A stretch of DNA of 64,000 nucleotides, from assembly GCF_002160325.1 (NCBI RefSeq), contig NZ_NFKJ01000002.1, positions 186,001 to 250,000 of the forward strand, read 5' to 3'. The notes beneath the pieces were generated by a model. The model saw only the letters and a list, made by a program, of their open reading frames with translations, did not search any database and was not told where the DNA came from. Shown here piece by piece: positions 34,080 through 43,112 of the stretch (position 1 is its first letter; every line of letters begins with the position of its first letter). Origin of the DNA: Lachnoclostridium sp. An181 (lineage in GTDB: Bacteria; Bacillota; Clostridia; Lachnospirales; Lachnospiraceae). The position numbers were made by a program, and so were the translations under genes.

Positions 34080-36170
34080 CTATTCTTGCGCCACATCTTT
34101 TATGCTGAAACTCATTCTGCCCATCTTATCCTTTCCAAGGCAGACAACTTTTACTTTGTCACCGAGTGTCAGCACATCTTCTACCCGTTTGATTCTTTCT
34201 TTACTGATTTTGGAAATGTGTACCATTCCTTCTTTTCCAGGTGCAAACTCTACGAAAGCTCCAAATTCTTTGATGCTTACGACTGTTCCTTCCAGCACCT
34301 GTCCCGCCTCAAAATCTGTCGTGATGATGGAAACCATTTTCATCGCCCGTTCCATCGCATCGGAATCCACTCCGCAGATAGATACGGCTCCATCGTCCGT
34401 AATGTCAATCTTCACTCCAGTCTGCTCAATGATGGCATTGATCGTTTTTCCTCTTTGACCTACCACATCGCCGATCTTTGCAGGATCGATGCGCATCTGA
34501 CGAATCTTTGGTGCATATGGTCCCACTTCTGCTCTTGGCTTGTCAATAGTCTTAGCCATCACTTCATCTAAAATATAAAATCTTGCTTCTCTTGTTCTTG
34601 CAATTGCCTCTTCAATGATCTGTCTTGTCAATCCGTGGATTTTGATATCCATCTGAATGGCAGTAATACCTTTGTGTGTACCTGCAACCTTAAAGTCCAT
34701 ATCTCCAAAGAAATCTTCCAGCCCCTGAATATCAGTCAATACAAGATAGTCATCATCCGTCTCACCTGTCACAAGTCCGCAGGAAATACCTGCAACTGCA
34801 GATTTGATCGGAACACCGGCAGCCATCAATGACATACTGGATGCACAGATACTTGCCTGGGATGTGGAACCATTGGACTCAAAAGTCTCGGATACGGTAC
34901 GGATTGCGTACGGAAATTCATCCTCTGACGGAAGAACCGGCACCAGCGCCCTCTCTGCCAAAGCTCCATGTCCGATCTCACGGCGTCCCGGTCCTCTGGA
35001 TGGTTTTGTCTCACCTACAGAGTAAGACGGGAAATTATAGTGGTGCATATATCTTTTGCTCGTCTCTGTCTCGTCAAGACCATCCAGTCTCTGCGCTTCG
35101 GACAGAGGAGCCAGTGTGCACACATTACAAATCTGTGTCTGTCCTCTTGTAAACATAGCAGAACCGTGTACTCTTGGGATCAAGTCCACTTCCGCTGCCA
35201 GAGGACGGATCTGTGTGATCGCACGTCCGTCCGGACGCTTATGGTCTTTCAAGATCATCTTGCGGACTGTCTTTTTCTGATACTGATACAAAGCCTCTCC
35301 GATGAGTGGAAACCATTCTTCATTGTCGGCAAATGCCTCTTCCAGTTTTTCTGTAATCTCACGGATATTCTCTTCGCGCACCTGCTTTTCATCTGTGAAC
35401 ACTGCCTCTTCCATCTCTTCTGGTGTCACGATCTCTTTGATCGCAGCAAAAAGTTCTTCCGGAATTGCACAACTTTCGTAGGAATGTTTTTCTTTTCCAA
35501 CTTCTGCCACAATTTTTTCTATGAACGCAATCAGTTCCTGATTCACTTCATGTGCCTTAAAAATGGCATCGATCATTGTCTGCTCAGGAATCTCGTTTGC
35601 TCCTGCCTCGATCATGATCACTTTTTCTTTTGTAGATGCAACGGTAAGCTGTAAATCAGATACGTCCTTTTGAGCCAGGGTTGGGTTGATGATAAATTCT
35701 CCATCGATCATTCCCACCTGAGTTGCCGCACATGGGCCGTCAAACGGGATATCTGAAATACATGTCGCAATAGAAGAACCAAGCATTGCAACAACCTCCG
35801 GATTGCATTCCGGATCCACGGACATTACCATGTTGTTGATCGTTACATCATTTCTGTAATCTTTTGGGAAAAGCGGGCGCATAGGTCTGTCGATCACGCG
35901 GGATGTCAAAATCGCATGCTCGCTTGCCTTTCCTTCTCTTTTATTGAATCCTCCAGGAATTTTTCCAACTGCGTACAGTTTTTCTTCATACTCCACGCTC
36001 AGCGGGAAGAAATCGATTCCCTCCCTTGGTTTGTCGGATGCTGTCGCTGTGGACAGTACAACCGTATCTCCATAGTGCATAAAAGCAGCTCCATTTGCCT
36101 GCGCCGCCACTCTGCCGATATCTACGCGCAGAGTTCTTCCAGCCAGTTCCATCTCAAACTTTTTAAACAT
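34080..36170 (-). CDS. pnp: Polyribonucleotide nucleotidyltransferase (PNPase)
   Basis: Phosphorolytic 3'-5' exoribonuclease of the RNA degradosome. The 696 residues contain two RNase PH-like domains (GKIPGGFNKREGKASEHAILTSRVIDRPMRPL region reduced to RPMRPLFP, and RGPGRREIGHGALAERAL), then the KH domain (IGDVVGQRGKTINAI near 570) and a C-terminal S1 domain (EGTVVSIKEFGAFVEFAPGKEG). It follows rpsO, the order seen widely in bacteria. A long hairpin precedes its ribosome site. Confidence 0.98.
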   Translation of the reverse strand: MFKKFEMELAGRTLRVDIGRVAAQANGAAFMHYGDTVVLSTATASDKPREGIDFFPLSVEYEEKLYAVGKIPGGFNKREGKASEHAILTSRVIDRPMRPLFPKDYRNDVTINNMVMSVDPECNPEVVAMLGSSIATCISDIPFDGPCAATQVGMIDGEFIINPTLAQKDVSDLQLTVASTKEKVIMIEAGANEIPEQTMIDAIFKAHEVNQELIAFIEKIVAEVGKEKHSYESCAIPEELFAAIKEIVTPEEMEEAVFTDEKQVREENIREITEKLEEAFADNEEWFPLIGEALYQYQKKTVRKMILKDHKRPDGRAITQIRPLAAEVDLIPRVHGSAMFTRGQTQICNVCTLAPLSEAQRLDGLDETETSKRYMHHYNFPSYSVGETKPSRGPGRREIGHGALAERALVPVLPSEDEFPYAIRTVSETFESNGSTSQASICASSMSLMAAGVPIKSAVAGISCGLVTGETDDDYLVLTDIQGLEDFFGDMDFKVAGTHKGITAIQMDIKIHGLTRQIIEEAIARTREARFYILDEVMAKTIDKPRAEVGPYAPKIRQMRIDPAKIGDVVGQRGKTINAIIEQTGVKIDITDDGAVSICGVDSDAMERAMKMVSIITTDFEAGQVLEGTVVSIKEFGAFVEFAPGKEGMVHISKISKERIKRVEDVLTLGDKVKVVCLGKDKMGRMSFSIKDVAQE

Positions 36171-36184
36171 AAATTCTCCTTCCC

Positions 36185-36260
36185 GGCCGTTATTACCGAA
36201 ACTACTGAAAAAGATATTTACCCAAATATCCTTTTCAGTGGTCTCGGTGTTCCTTCGGCC
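36185..36260 (-). promoter_or_regulatory. Long hairpin in the pnp leader
   Basis: Transcript 5' arm ACCGAGACCACTGAAAAGG and onward (36248-36224) pairs with 36219-36195 over 25 positions with only one mismatch and two G-U pairs, around a GGGT loop. Outer GGCCG (36260-36256) pairs with CGGCC (36189-36185). The whole structure ends about 14 bases before the pnp start and includes no T run. In E. coli pnp is controlled through a leader duplex cut by RNase III; a similar role here is inference. Confidence 0.65.
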
Positions 36261-36302
36261 TCTCTCTTTTCATCTTCCCTGACCTTGCAAAGTCTTTTCA
36301 GG

Positions 36303-36328
36303 AAAAAAGGGCGGTGTCCTCACCGCCC
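36303..36328 (-). terminator. Strong terminator of rpsO
   Basis: GGGCGGTG-AGGA-CACCGCCC followed by TTTTTT on the minus strand, 17 bases past the rpsO stop. Confidence 0.92.
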
Positions 36329-36344
36329 CATGCTCTCTTTCGAA

Positions 36345-36611
36345 TTATTTTCTAAGTCCTAAGCGCTCAATCAAAGAACGGTATCTTTCAATATCTACTT
36401 TCTTCAAATATGCAAGAAGACCTCTTCTTTGACCTACCATCTTCAAAAGACCTCTTCTGGAATGATGATCCTTTGGATTTGCTTTGAAATGCTCTGTTAA
36501 TTCGTTGATTCTTGCTGTCAGGATAGCAACCTGTACTTCCGGTGAACCTGTGTCACCTTCACTTCTTCCGTATTCAGCAATGATTGCCTGTTTCTTTTCT
36601 TTTGCTATCAT
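36345..36611 (-). CDS. rpsO: 30S ribosomal protein S15
   Basis: Small-subunit protein binding 16S rRNA. The 88 residues match S15: [30 protein letters not shown] region, [22 protein letters not shown] and the final [13 protein letters not shown]. An AGGAGG site lies before the ATG. It has its own promoter and a structured leader, and ends with a strong terminator before the pnp leader hairpin. Confidence 0.98.
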   Translation of the reverse strand: MIAKEKKQAIIAEYGRSEGDTGSPEVQVAILTARINELTEHFKANPKDHHSRRGLLKMVGQRRGLLAYLKKVDIERYRSLIERLGLRK

Positions 36612-36745
36612 TTTAATATCCTCCTAAAATTTTGTTAATAACAACAGGAAGTCCGCGGAGCGTACTCTCTGTCATATGACCGCCTGGTATTAAGTAATGG
36701 TCGGAGTCTTCCGATTACCGGATACCGGCTAAAATCACCTTGGTT
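36612..36745 (-). promoter_or_regulatory. Structured rpsO leader, candidate S15 autoregulatory site
   Basis: The roughly 125-base leader folds on paper into nested stems: GGTAT (36726-36722) with ATACC (36690-36686), GTAAT (36718-36714) with ATTAC (36698-36694), and inside them CGGA with TCCG closing an AGAC loop. A second element downstream has a GTCATATGAC palindrome (36671-36680). S15 leaders with such structures regulate rpsO in other bacteria; whether this one binds S15 is not shown. Confidence 0.55.
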
Positions 36746-36775
36746 AGTGTATCACGACACTCCAAGTATTGTCAA
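36746..36775 (-). promoter_or_regulatory. Sigma-A promoter of rpsO
   Basis: Minus strand TTGACA (36775-36770), an 18-base spacer, TACACT (36751-36746). The -35 overlaps the stop codon of ribF. Confidence 0.75.
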
Positions 36776-37704
36776 GCATTTCCGGTTTTATTAAAATACG
36801 TTTCTGCTGCCGCCACATCCGCCTGCATGACTTTCTTTAATTCTTCTACAGACGCAAATTTCTGCTCAGGGCGCGCAAAATGCAAAAGTTTCACTTCTAT
36901 CTCTTTTCCGTACATCTCTTTTTCAAATGAAAACAGGTGTGTTTCCAAAAGAATGGAACCTTCTTTTTTGACAGTGGGTTTTGTCCCAAGATTTGCGATC
37001 CCCCGATATGTCTTTCCATCCACGTAACAGTTTACGGCGTAGACACCGTTTGGCGGCAGGATTTTCTTTGGTAAAGGACGTATGTTCATAGTGCGCATAT
37101 CCAGTTCTCTTCCAAGTTTTGCCCCGGGCTCCACAGTGCCGCCAAGCGCAAACGGCCGTCCCAAAAGTTCCCGGACAAGTTCCATGTTTCCGCGAGAAAG
37201 TTCTTCTTTTATATAAGTGCTGCTGATCTCCCTGCCATTTTTACATTCCTTTTGTACGCCCTCAACTTCATATCCATAAGTTTTGGCATATTTTTGCAGC
37301 ATGTAAAAATCGCCTCTTTTTCGATATCCAAAATGGAAATCCATACCCACCACGATTCTTGCAGCCTTCAGTTTACCGACAAGAATATCCCTGATAAATG
37401 TTTCCGCTTCCATATGCAGAATATCATCAGTAAATGGGCAATCGATGAGGCAGTCGATCTGTCCATCCAAGATTACCTTTCTCTCCTCGTTAGTAATAAG
37501 CGTCCGATGTATATTTCCATCCCTGTTTCGCATCATAGACATGTCAAATGCGACAACAACAGAAAGCAAGTCATCCCATTTTCCATAGTTTTTGATTTTT
37601 TCGATCAGTTTTTGATGACCCAAGTGAAGTCCGTCAAACTTTCCCAGCGTGACCGCGGAACTTTGCGTGCCTTCATAAGAGTCGATTCCCCGAATATATT
37701 TCAT
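36772..37704 (-). CDS. ribF: Bifunctional riboflavin kinase/FAD synthetase
   Basis: Makes FMN and FAD. The 310 residues have the nucleotidyltransferase half (TLGKFDGLHLGHQKLIEKI near residue 20, GMDFHFGYRKRG near 120, ISSTYIKEELSRG near 160) and the riboflavin kinase half (PFALGGTVEPGAKLGRELDMRTMNI; PPNGVYAVNCYV; LETHLFSFEKEMYGKEIEV). It ends the rimP-nusA-infB operon, 26 bases after truB, a classical order. Confidence 0.97.
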   Translation of the reverse strand: MKYIRGIDSYEGTQSSAVTLGKFDGLHLGHQKLIEKIKNYGKWDDLLSVVVAFDMSMMRNRDGNIHRTLITNEERKVILDGQIDCLIDCPFTDDILHMEAETFIRDILVGKLKAARIVVGMDFHFGYRKRGDFYMLQKYAKTYGYEVEGVQKECKNGREISSTYIKEELSRGNMELVRELLGRPFALGGTVEPGAKLGRELDMRTMNIRPLPKKILPPNGVYAVNCYVDGKTYRGIANLGTKPTVKKEGSILLETHLFSFEKEMYGKEIEVKLLHFARPEQKFASVEELKKVMQADVAAAETYFNKTGNA

Positions 37705-37730
37705 TACGTCTTCCCCTTTGTATCATAGCC

Positions 37731-38645
37731 CTACGTATTCGACAAATCTAAAAACATTTTGACGATATGGAACATCTTGTCTGAAACATGATATTCATAA
37801 ATCCCGGCAAATCTTCCTTCACTATCATAAGCCCTGACTTTTTCTTCGTCCGCGCAGGAAACAGTTTCACCCGCTGCTGCTTTTGGAAGATGATTCCCAT
37901 TATACAATAACTTTTGAAAACGAGGATTCACGGAGATTTTTTGAAATTGCACAAACATCTCATCAATCGGTACAACCCACTGTTCCAGACTTCCCTCTTG
38001 AAATGCTGTTTCTATGTTTGCAAGCGTATGGCTGTCTTCCATTGTAAACCGCTCTACCTTTGTGCGCAGAAGTTCCTCCATACATCCTTTGCATCCAAGC
38101 TTTTCGCCGATATCATGACACAGCGTGCGGATGTAAGTTCCTTTTGAACAATGCACTCTCATGCGCACTCTGGGGAGTTCTATGGCAAGGATCTGCAAGT
38201 CGTAGATCACTACACTGCGCGCTTTGCGCTCCACGCTCTTCCCTTCTCTTGCCAGTTCATACAATTTTTTCCCATTAACCTTTAAGGCAGAGTACATGGG
38301 CGGCACCTGCTCATACTCCCCGACAAAGGAATCAATACATGAGCGCACATCCTCTTCCTTCAAAGAGGATGTATCCCTTTCTTCCAGCACTGTTCCTCCC
38401 ACATCCTGGGTGTCCGTCTCTTTTCCAAGGAGGAGTACGGTCTCGTACACCTTGTCTTTGTCCGTCAGCATATCACACAATTTTGTGGCCTTTCCCAGGC
38501 ATACCGGCAGTACACCGCATGCATCCGGATCCAATGTGCCCGTGTGTCCGATTTTTTTCTGTTTTGTGATCCCCCGAAGTTTTGCCACCACATCGTGGGA
38601 GGTAAAACCCTTTTCTTTGTATACGTTTATCACTCCATGTATCAT
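37731..38645 (-). CDS. truB: tRNA pseudouridine(55) synthase TruB
   Basis: Makes pseudouridine 55 in the T loop of tRNA. The 304 residues start MIHGVINVYKEKGFTSHDVV, with the active-site Asp in GHTGTLDPDACGVLPVCLG near residue 40, YSALKVNGKKLYELAREGK, and RVHCSKGTYIRTLCHDIGEKLG. A C-terminal PUA-like remnant follows. It is 12 bases after the DHH gene. Confidence 0.97.
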   Translation of the reverse strand: MIHGVINVYKEKGFTSHDVVAKLRGITKQKKIGHTGTLDPDACGVLPVCLGKATKLCDMLTDKDKVYETVLLLGKETDTQDVGGTVLEERDTSSLKEEDVRSCIDSFVGEYEQVPPMYSALKVNGKKLYELAREGKSVERKARSVVIYDLQILAIELPRVRMRVHCSKGTYIRTLCHDIGEKLGCKGCMEELLRTKVERFTMEDSHTLANIETAFQEGSLEQWVVPIDEMFVQFQKISVNPRFQKLLYNGNHLPKAAAGETVSCADEEKVRAYDSEGRFAGIYEYHVSDKMFHIVKMFLDLSNT

Positions 38646-38657
38646 AAAATGTACTTC

Positions 38658-39608
38658 CTATTCTTTATCCAGCTGCAGTGCAATCTGTACAGCAAGATTG
38701 TTGATCACATCGTGTCTGCTGCCTGCCATGGTCACACCTGCGGCTTTCTTGTGGCCGCCTCCGCCATAGTATGCTGCCACTTTGCTGACATCGACCTTGT
38801 CTGTAGAGCGAAGACTCACCTTGAATTCCTGTGCATCCGTCTCATAAAGAAGGATGGCAACCTCCACACCTTTCGTGTTCCGCATCTGGCTTACAATCCC
38901 TTCCAGATCTTTTGTGGTCACACCGAAGAAACGCATCTGCTTTCTCGTGATCGTGGTCACAATACACTGTTTATCCATAAACCTTATGCTCTCCAAAAGG
39001 GCATTGCCCAGAATCTGCTGTTGTGCATATGTCTTCTCAAAAAACGTCTTCTGGATGATCTTCTCTGAATCGATTCCTTTTCTCATAAGCTGGGCCGCAG
39101 CCTCCATCGTTTCCGGAGATGTGCAGGAGTACTGGAACACTCCGGTATCATGCACAATTCCAAGATAGAGGCTTTCTGCCGTTGTCTTTGAAATTTTATC
39201 TTTATCCAGAAGGCGGTACACAAGCTCAGAGGTGGAACTTGCTTCCGGCTCAATGTAGTTTTCCCCGGCAAAGGCCTGATTGCTGATATGATGATCAATG
39301 CACAGCGTATTTTTTGCTTTGTCAAAAAGCACAGCGGAAAATCCAAGTCTTTTTTTGTCCCCACAGTCCAGAGTAATAAACAGATCATAGCTCTTCTCTT
39401 CCAAAACTTCGTGTTTTATCTCTTCAGTAGAAGGGATGAAACGAAAGGAATCAGGTACTTCTTCCAGGTACATATCTGTCTTTTTCTCCGGATAGTTTTC
39501 TTTGATATACTGGTATAAACCTGTCACGGAGCCGGTACAGTCGCCGTCCGGTTTCACGTGTCCGCCAATTGCAATTGTGTTCGCCTGTTCCAATGCTCTC
39601 AATAACAT
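38658..39608 (-). CDS. nrnA: DHH-family phosphoesterase, NrnA type
   Basis: Hydrolyses short oligonucleotides and phosphoadenosine phosphate. The 316 residues show the DHH motifs IGGHVKPDGDCTGSVTGL near residue 15, ITLDCGDKKR near 80, LCIDHHISNQAF near 100, and the DHHA1 motif GGGGHKKAAGVTM near the end. It follows rbfA with no gap and precedes truB, the usual place in Firmicutes. Confidence 0.92.
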   Translation of the reverse strand: MLLRALEQANTIAIGGHVKPDGDCTGSVTGLYQYIKENYPEKKTDMYLEEVPDSFRFIPSTEEIKHEVLEEKSYDLFITLDCGDKKRLGFSAVLFDKAKNTLCIDHHISNQAFAGENYIEPEASSTSELVYRLLDKDKISKTTAESLYLGIVHDTGVFQYSCTSPETMEAAAQLMRKGIDSEKIIQKTFFEKTYAQQQILGNALLESIRFMDKQCIVTTITRKQMRFFGVTTKDLEGIVSQMRNTKGVEVAILLYETDAQEFKVSLRSTDKVDVSKVAAYYGGGGHKKAAGVTMAGSRHDVINNLAVQIALQLDKE

Positions 39609-39980
39609 TTATTCCACATCCTCTTTTAAATCTCTCGTCACTGCATCGATTTTCTTTGACATCTCAACTCCATATTCAATGGACTGATCAAGCACAAACC
39701 GGATTTGGGGTGTATTGCGCATGTTAAGGCGATGGGCCAGCTCCCTTCTTATAAAACCTTCCGCGCTCTGAAGTCCCAAAATAGTGTCCTCCTGTGCCTT
39801 TTTGTCGCCATATACACTGATATAAGCTTTACATGTTTTCAGATCCGGAGCAACCTCCACAGCCACGACAGAAGTCATCGGCGCAACCCTTGGGTCTTTG
39901 ATCCCATCCCTGAAAATCTGGCTCAACTCTCTTAATACTTCCTGATTGACTCTTGTATTCTTAATGCTGTTCTTTCTCAT
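39609..39980 (-). CDS. rbfA: 30S ribosome-binding factor RbfA
   Basis: Late 30S assembly and cold-shock factor. The 123 residues contain the RbfA KH-like fold: IKNTRVNQEVLRELSQIFRDGIKDPRV, VAVEVAPDLKTCKAYISVYG and LRNTPQIRFVLDQSIEYG-type C-terminal strand (here NMRNTPQIRFVLD). It lies 31 bases after infB and its stop abuts the nrnA start. Confidence 0.96.
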   Translation of the reverse strand: MRKNSIKNTRVNQEVLRELSQIFRDGIKDPRVAPMTSVVAVEVAPDLKTCKAYISVYGDKKAQEDTILGLQSAEGFIRRELAHRLNMRNTPQIRFVLDQSIEYGVEMSKKIDAVTRDLKEDVE

Positions 39981-40011
39981 TTCACCACTCCTTTTCTACC
40001 GCAAAGCAGTC

Positions 40012-42492
40012 TTATCGTGGTATCTCGACCATTTTGTAGGATTCTACCTGGTCTCCTTCTTTCACGTCATTGAATTTTTCAAATACAAATCCGCACTCAT
40101 ATCCTGCTTTTACTTCTTTTACATCATCCTTGAATCGTTTTAAGGATGCAAGCTTTCCGTCGAAGATCACGATTCCGTCTCTGACAATCCTGCATGAACA
40201 GTCTCTTTCCACTACACCGTCCAGTACGTAAGAACCTGCGATCGTTCCCACTCCGGATGCCTTGAATGTCTGGCGCACTTCCGCGTGTCCCAATACCTTT
40301 TCTTCAAATACAGGGTCCAGCATTCCTTTCATAGCTGCCTGCACATCCTCGATCGCATTATAAATGACGCGGTACAGACGCATGTCAACGCCTTCCCGGT
40401 CTGCAGTGTCCTTTGCGGCTGCATCCGGGCGCACGTTAAATCCAATGATGATCGCATTGGATGCGGACGCCAAGATCACATCGGATTCGTTGATTGCTCC
40501 TACTCCTCCATGAATGATCTTGATAACCACTTCATCGTTGGAAAGTTTCAGAAGACTTTGTTTCACAGCCTCCACGGACCCTTGTACATCCGCCTTTACG
40601 ATAATGCCAAGCTCTTTGACATTTCCGGCCTGAATCTGGTTAAACAGATCATCCAGGGACATTCTGGACTTGGTTTCATCGAGCATCTTCACGCGGTCCT
40701 GGGAAATAAACGTCTCCGCAAAACTTCTCGCCTCTTTCTCATTTTTGCATCCCACAAACACTTCTCCTGCGTTTGGAACATCGTTGAGTCCAAGGATTTC
40801 TACCGGCATGGAAGGTCCTGCCTCTTTGACCCGCCTTCCCTTGTCGTCCATCATGGCCCTTACCTTTCCGTGTGCAGAACCAGCAGCAACCGGGTCACCC
40901 ACACGCAGTGTTCCTTTTTGTACCAGCACAGTCGCAACCGGACCTTTTCCTTTGTCAAGCTCAGCCTCTATGATAAGTCCTCTTGCGCGTCTGTTTGGAT
41001 TTGCCTTGAGCTCCAGCATCTCAGCTGTCAGAAGGAGCATCTCCATCAGCTCAGGAATTCCTTCTCCTGTGTGCGCAGACACCGGAACAAAGATCGTGCT
41101 GCCTCCCCAGTCTTCCGGAATGAGCTCATACTCTGTCAATTCCTGTTTAACTCGCTCAATATTGGCACTTGGCTTATCAATCTTGTTTACAGCCACAACA
41201 ATTTCAATCCCTGCTGCCTTTGCATGATTGATCGCCTCCACAGTCTGCGGCATCACCCCGTCGTCAGCCGCAACCACGAGGATCGCAATATCGGTAGAGT
41301 TTGCCCCGCGCATACGCATAGCAGTGAACGCCTCATGTCCAGGGGTATCAAGGAACGTGATCTTCTCTCCGTTTACAGTCACAACAGACGCACCGATATG
41401 CTGGGTGATTCCGCCGGCTTCTTTGTCCGTGATATTGGTATGACGTATCGCATCCAGAAGGGACGTTTTTCCGTGGTCTACATGCCCCATGACGCAGACA
41501 ACCGGAGGACGTTTTTTCATCTTCTTTTCATCCTCTTCTTCCTCTTTGAGAAGCTCTTCGATGACATCCACTACCTCTTCTTTTTCTACCAGACATTCAA
41601 ATTCCATGGCGATTTCTTCAGCTGTATCAAAATCCACTTCCTGATTTACTGTCACCACTTTGCCCTGAAGGAACAGTTTCTTCACGATCGCTGACGGAGC
41701 AATCTTCATCTTGTCGGCCAGTTCCTGAATGGTCAGTCTCTCCGGAATGGTGATCAGTTTTACCTGTTCTTCCTGTTTTTCTTCTTTTGGCTGCGGTTTT
41801 GCAGGTGCAGGGGCTGGTTTTTGCTTTTTGTTCAGTTTCGGCATGCGCTCTTCGCGCTCGTCATCTCTATTGTAGTCTTTCTTTTTATTGCTGTAATTAT
41901 CCTTGCCTTTTTGCCTTGTCGGTTTTTGTTCTGTGACTGCAGGTGCCGGGATGGCCGGCATCTCATTTCTTCTTCCGCCGTCTCTTCTTCCTTCTCTCCT
42001 GCCATCGTTGTTACCAAAGCGGCCGCCCCGCTTATTGTCTCTGTTTTCCCCGTCCGCTCTGTTTCTGTCAAAATTCCGCTGTCCGTCCTTTTGTCCGTTT
42101 CTCTGACCGTCCCGGTTATTGTTTCTTCTCTCCCCGTCCGCTCTGTTTCTGTCAAAATTCCGCTGTCCGTCTTTCGGTCCGTTTTTCTGTCCATCTCTTG
42201 CATTGTTTCTCGGTCCGTTTCCTGCCTGTCTTTGTCCTCCCTGGCGTCCGCCTCTGCCGCCATCACGCGCGTTTTGCGGGCGGAATACCTGAACGATATT
42301 TTTCTTTTTTGGGGCTCCTGATGCTCCTTTTTCACCTTCGGACACAGCTTTTTTCACTGCCTCCACCTCACTGTCCTCAAGAGAACTCATATGACTTTTT
42401 ACCTCTATATTCTTTCCCTTGAGAATGTCGAGTATTTCTTTATTTGTTTTATTCAGCTCTTTTGCCAATTCATGTACTCGTAATTTTGTCAT
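40012..42492 (-). CDS. infB: Translation initiation factor IF-2
   Basis: GTPase that positions initiator tRNA on the 30S subunit. The 826 residues start with an IF2_N domain ([19 protein letters not shown]), then a long Arg/Asn/Asp/Gly-rich disordered region (about 75-225), a second IF2_N ([18 protein letters not shown]), the G domain ([37 protein letters not shown]), and C-terminal domains. The disordered part contains a 28-residue near-exact duplication. Confidence 0.97.
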   Translation of the reverse strand: MTKLRVHELAKELNKTNKEILDILKGKNIEVKSHMSSLEDSEVEAVKKAVSEGEKGASGAPKKKNIVQVFRPQNARDGGRGGRQGGQRQAGNGPRNNARDGQKNGPKDGQRNFDRNRADGERRNNNRDGQRNGQKDGQRNFDRNRADGENRDNKRGGRFGNNDGRREGRRDGGRRNEMPAIPAPAVTEQKPTRQKGKDNYSNKKKDYNRDDEREERMPKLNKKQKPAPAPAKPQPKEEKQEEQVKLITIPERLTIQELADKMKIAPSAIVKKLFLQGKVVTVNQEVDFDTAEEIAMEFECLVEKEEVVDVIEELLKEEEEDEKKMKKRPPVVCVMGHVDHGKTSLLDAIRHTNITDKEAGGITQHIGASVVTVNGEKITFLDTPGHEAFTAMRMRGANSTDIAILVVAADDGVMPQTVEAINHAKAAGIEIVVAVNKIDKPSANIERVKQELTEYELIPEDWGGSTIFVPVSAHTGEGIPELMEMLLLTAEMLELKANPNRRARGLIIEAELDKGKGPVATVLVQKGTLRVGDPVAAGSAHGKVRAMMDDKGRRVKEAGPSMPVEILGLNDVPNAGEVFVGCKNEKEARSFAETFISQDRVKMLDETKSRMSLDDLFNQIQAGNVKELGIIVKADVQGSVEAVKQSLLKLSNDEVVIKIIHGGVGAINESDVILASASNAIIIGFNVRPDAAAKDTADREGVDMRLYRVIYNAIEDVQAAMKGMLDPVFEEKVLGHAEVRQTFKASGVGTIAGSYVLDGVVERDCSCRIVRDGIVIFDGKLASLKRFKDDVKEVKAGYECGFVFEKFNDVKEGDQVESYKMVEIPR
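42048..42171 (-). repeat. Direct repeat of 40 bases within infB
   Basis: The 40 bases at 42048-42087 recur at 42132-42171, an 84-base (28-codon) period. They encode the repeated segment around [13 protein letters not shown] in the disordered part of IF-2. It is in frame, so it changes length without breaking the gene. Confidence 0.9.
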
Positions 42493-42508
42493 CTATTCAC
42501 TGCCTCCT

Positions 42509-42832
42509 CTACGCAACTGTATTCTCTTCCGTTTCCAAATGTTTCCGGATTCCTTTTGCAAATCCCTCATCCGTCACTGCAAGCGATGCGCGGAATTCTT
42601 TTCCCATCGCATGCCCAAGTGTATCCTTATCGCCAAAAACAACCATCGGAACCTCATAAAACTCACACATGTTCCGAAACTTCTTTTTGGTATTGTCTGA
42701 TGCATCCTCTGCCACAATGACAAGATGGGCCTTATATGACTTTACCTCTTTTTCTGTACAGAACTCTCCGCTGGCAATCCTCCCGGCCTTTGTCGCAAGA
42801 CTGATCAGCGATAATGCTTTTTTACTGTTCAT
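42509..42832 (-). CDS. L7Ae/L30e/S12e-family ribosomal protein, YlxQ type
   Basis: The ATG at 42832 (MNSKKALSLISLATKAGRIASGE) is preferred; GGAGATGGAGG lies 6 bases upstream inside rnpM. The 107 residues have the L7Ae K-turn RNA-binding fold (SYKAHLVIVAEDASDNTKKKF, CEFYEVPMVVFG, TLGHAMGKEFRASLAVTDEGF). The exact RNA target is not known. It overlaps the rnpM end by 11 bases. Confidence 0.92.
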   Translation of the reverse strand: MNSKKALSLISLATKAGRIASGEFCTEKEVKSYKAHLVIVAEDASDNTKKKFRNMCEFYEVPMVVFGDKDTLGHAMGKEFRASLAVTDEGFAKGIRKHLETEENTVA

Positions 42833-43112
42833 CGATGGCCTCCATCTCCTTTTCCAGAACTCCATACACTTCTTTTGGTATGGACTGTTTGAAAGAACGC
42901 TCCAGGCCTTTTGACTTCACTGCCTTCATAAGACACTCCCGGGAGCAACATATATATGCTCCTCTCCCGTTTTTCTTGCCTGTCACATCCAGAGCAAATT
43001 CATTTTCTTCTGTCCGCACGATACGGATCATCTCTTTTTTATTTTTCATCTCTCCGCATCCGACGCATCGTCTGAGCGGAATCTTTTTATTCTTCTGACT
43101 CATCGTACTCAT
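42822..43112 (-). CDS. rnpM: RNase P modulator RnpM (YlxR family)
   Basis: Small RNA-binding protein; the Bacillus homologue modulates RNase P. The 96 residues hold the YlxR signature KIPLRRCVGCGEMKNKKEMIRIV at the start and GRGAYICCSRECLMKAVKSKGL in the middle. The start at 43112 overlaps nusA by 26 bases; the second in-frame ATG at 43103 is an equally good candidate. Confidence 0.92.
   Translation of the reverse strand: MSTMSQKNKKIPLRRCVGCGEMKNKKEMIRIVRTEENEFALDVTGKKNGRGAYICCSRECLMKAVKSKGLERSFKQSIPKEVYGVLEKEMEAIDEQ

Noticed and set aside
40285-41694. 469-codon plus-strand frame opposite infB
   Set aside because: Shadow of IF-2; no family features and an atypical amino acid mix rich in His, Cys, Ser and Leu.
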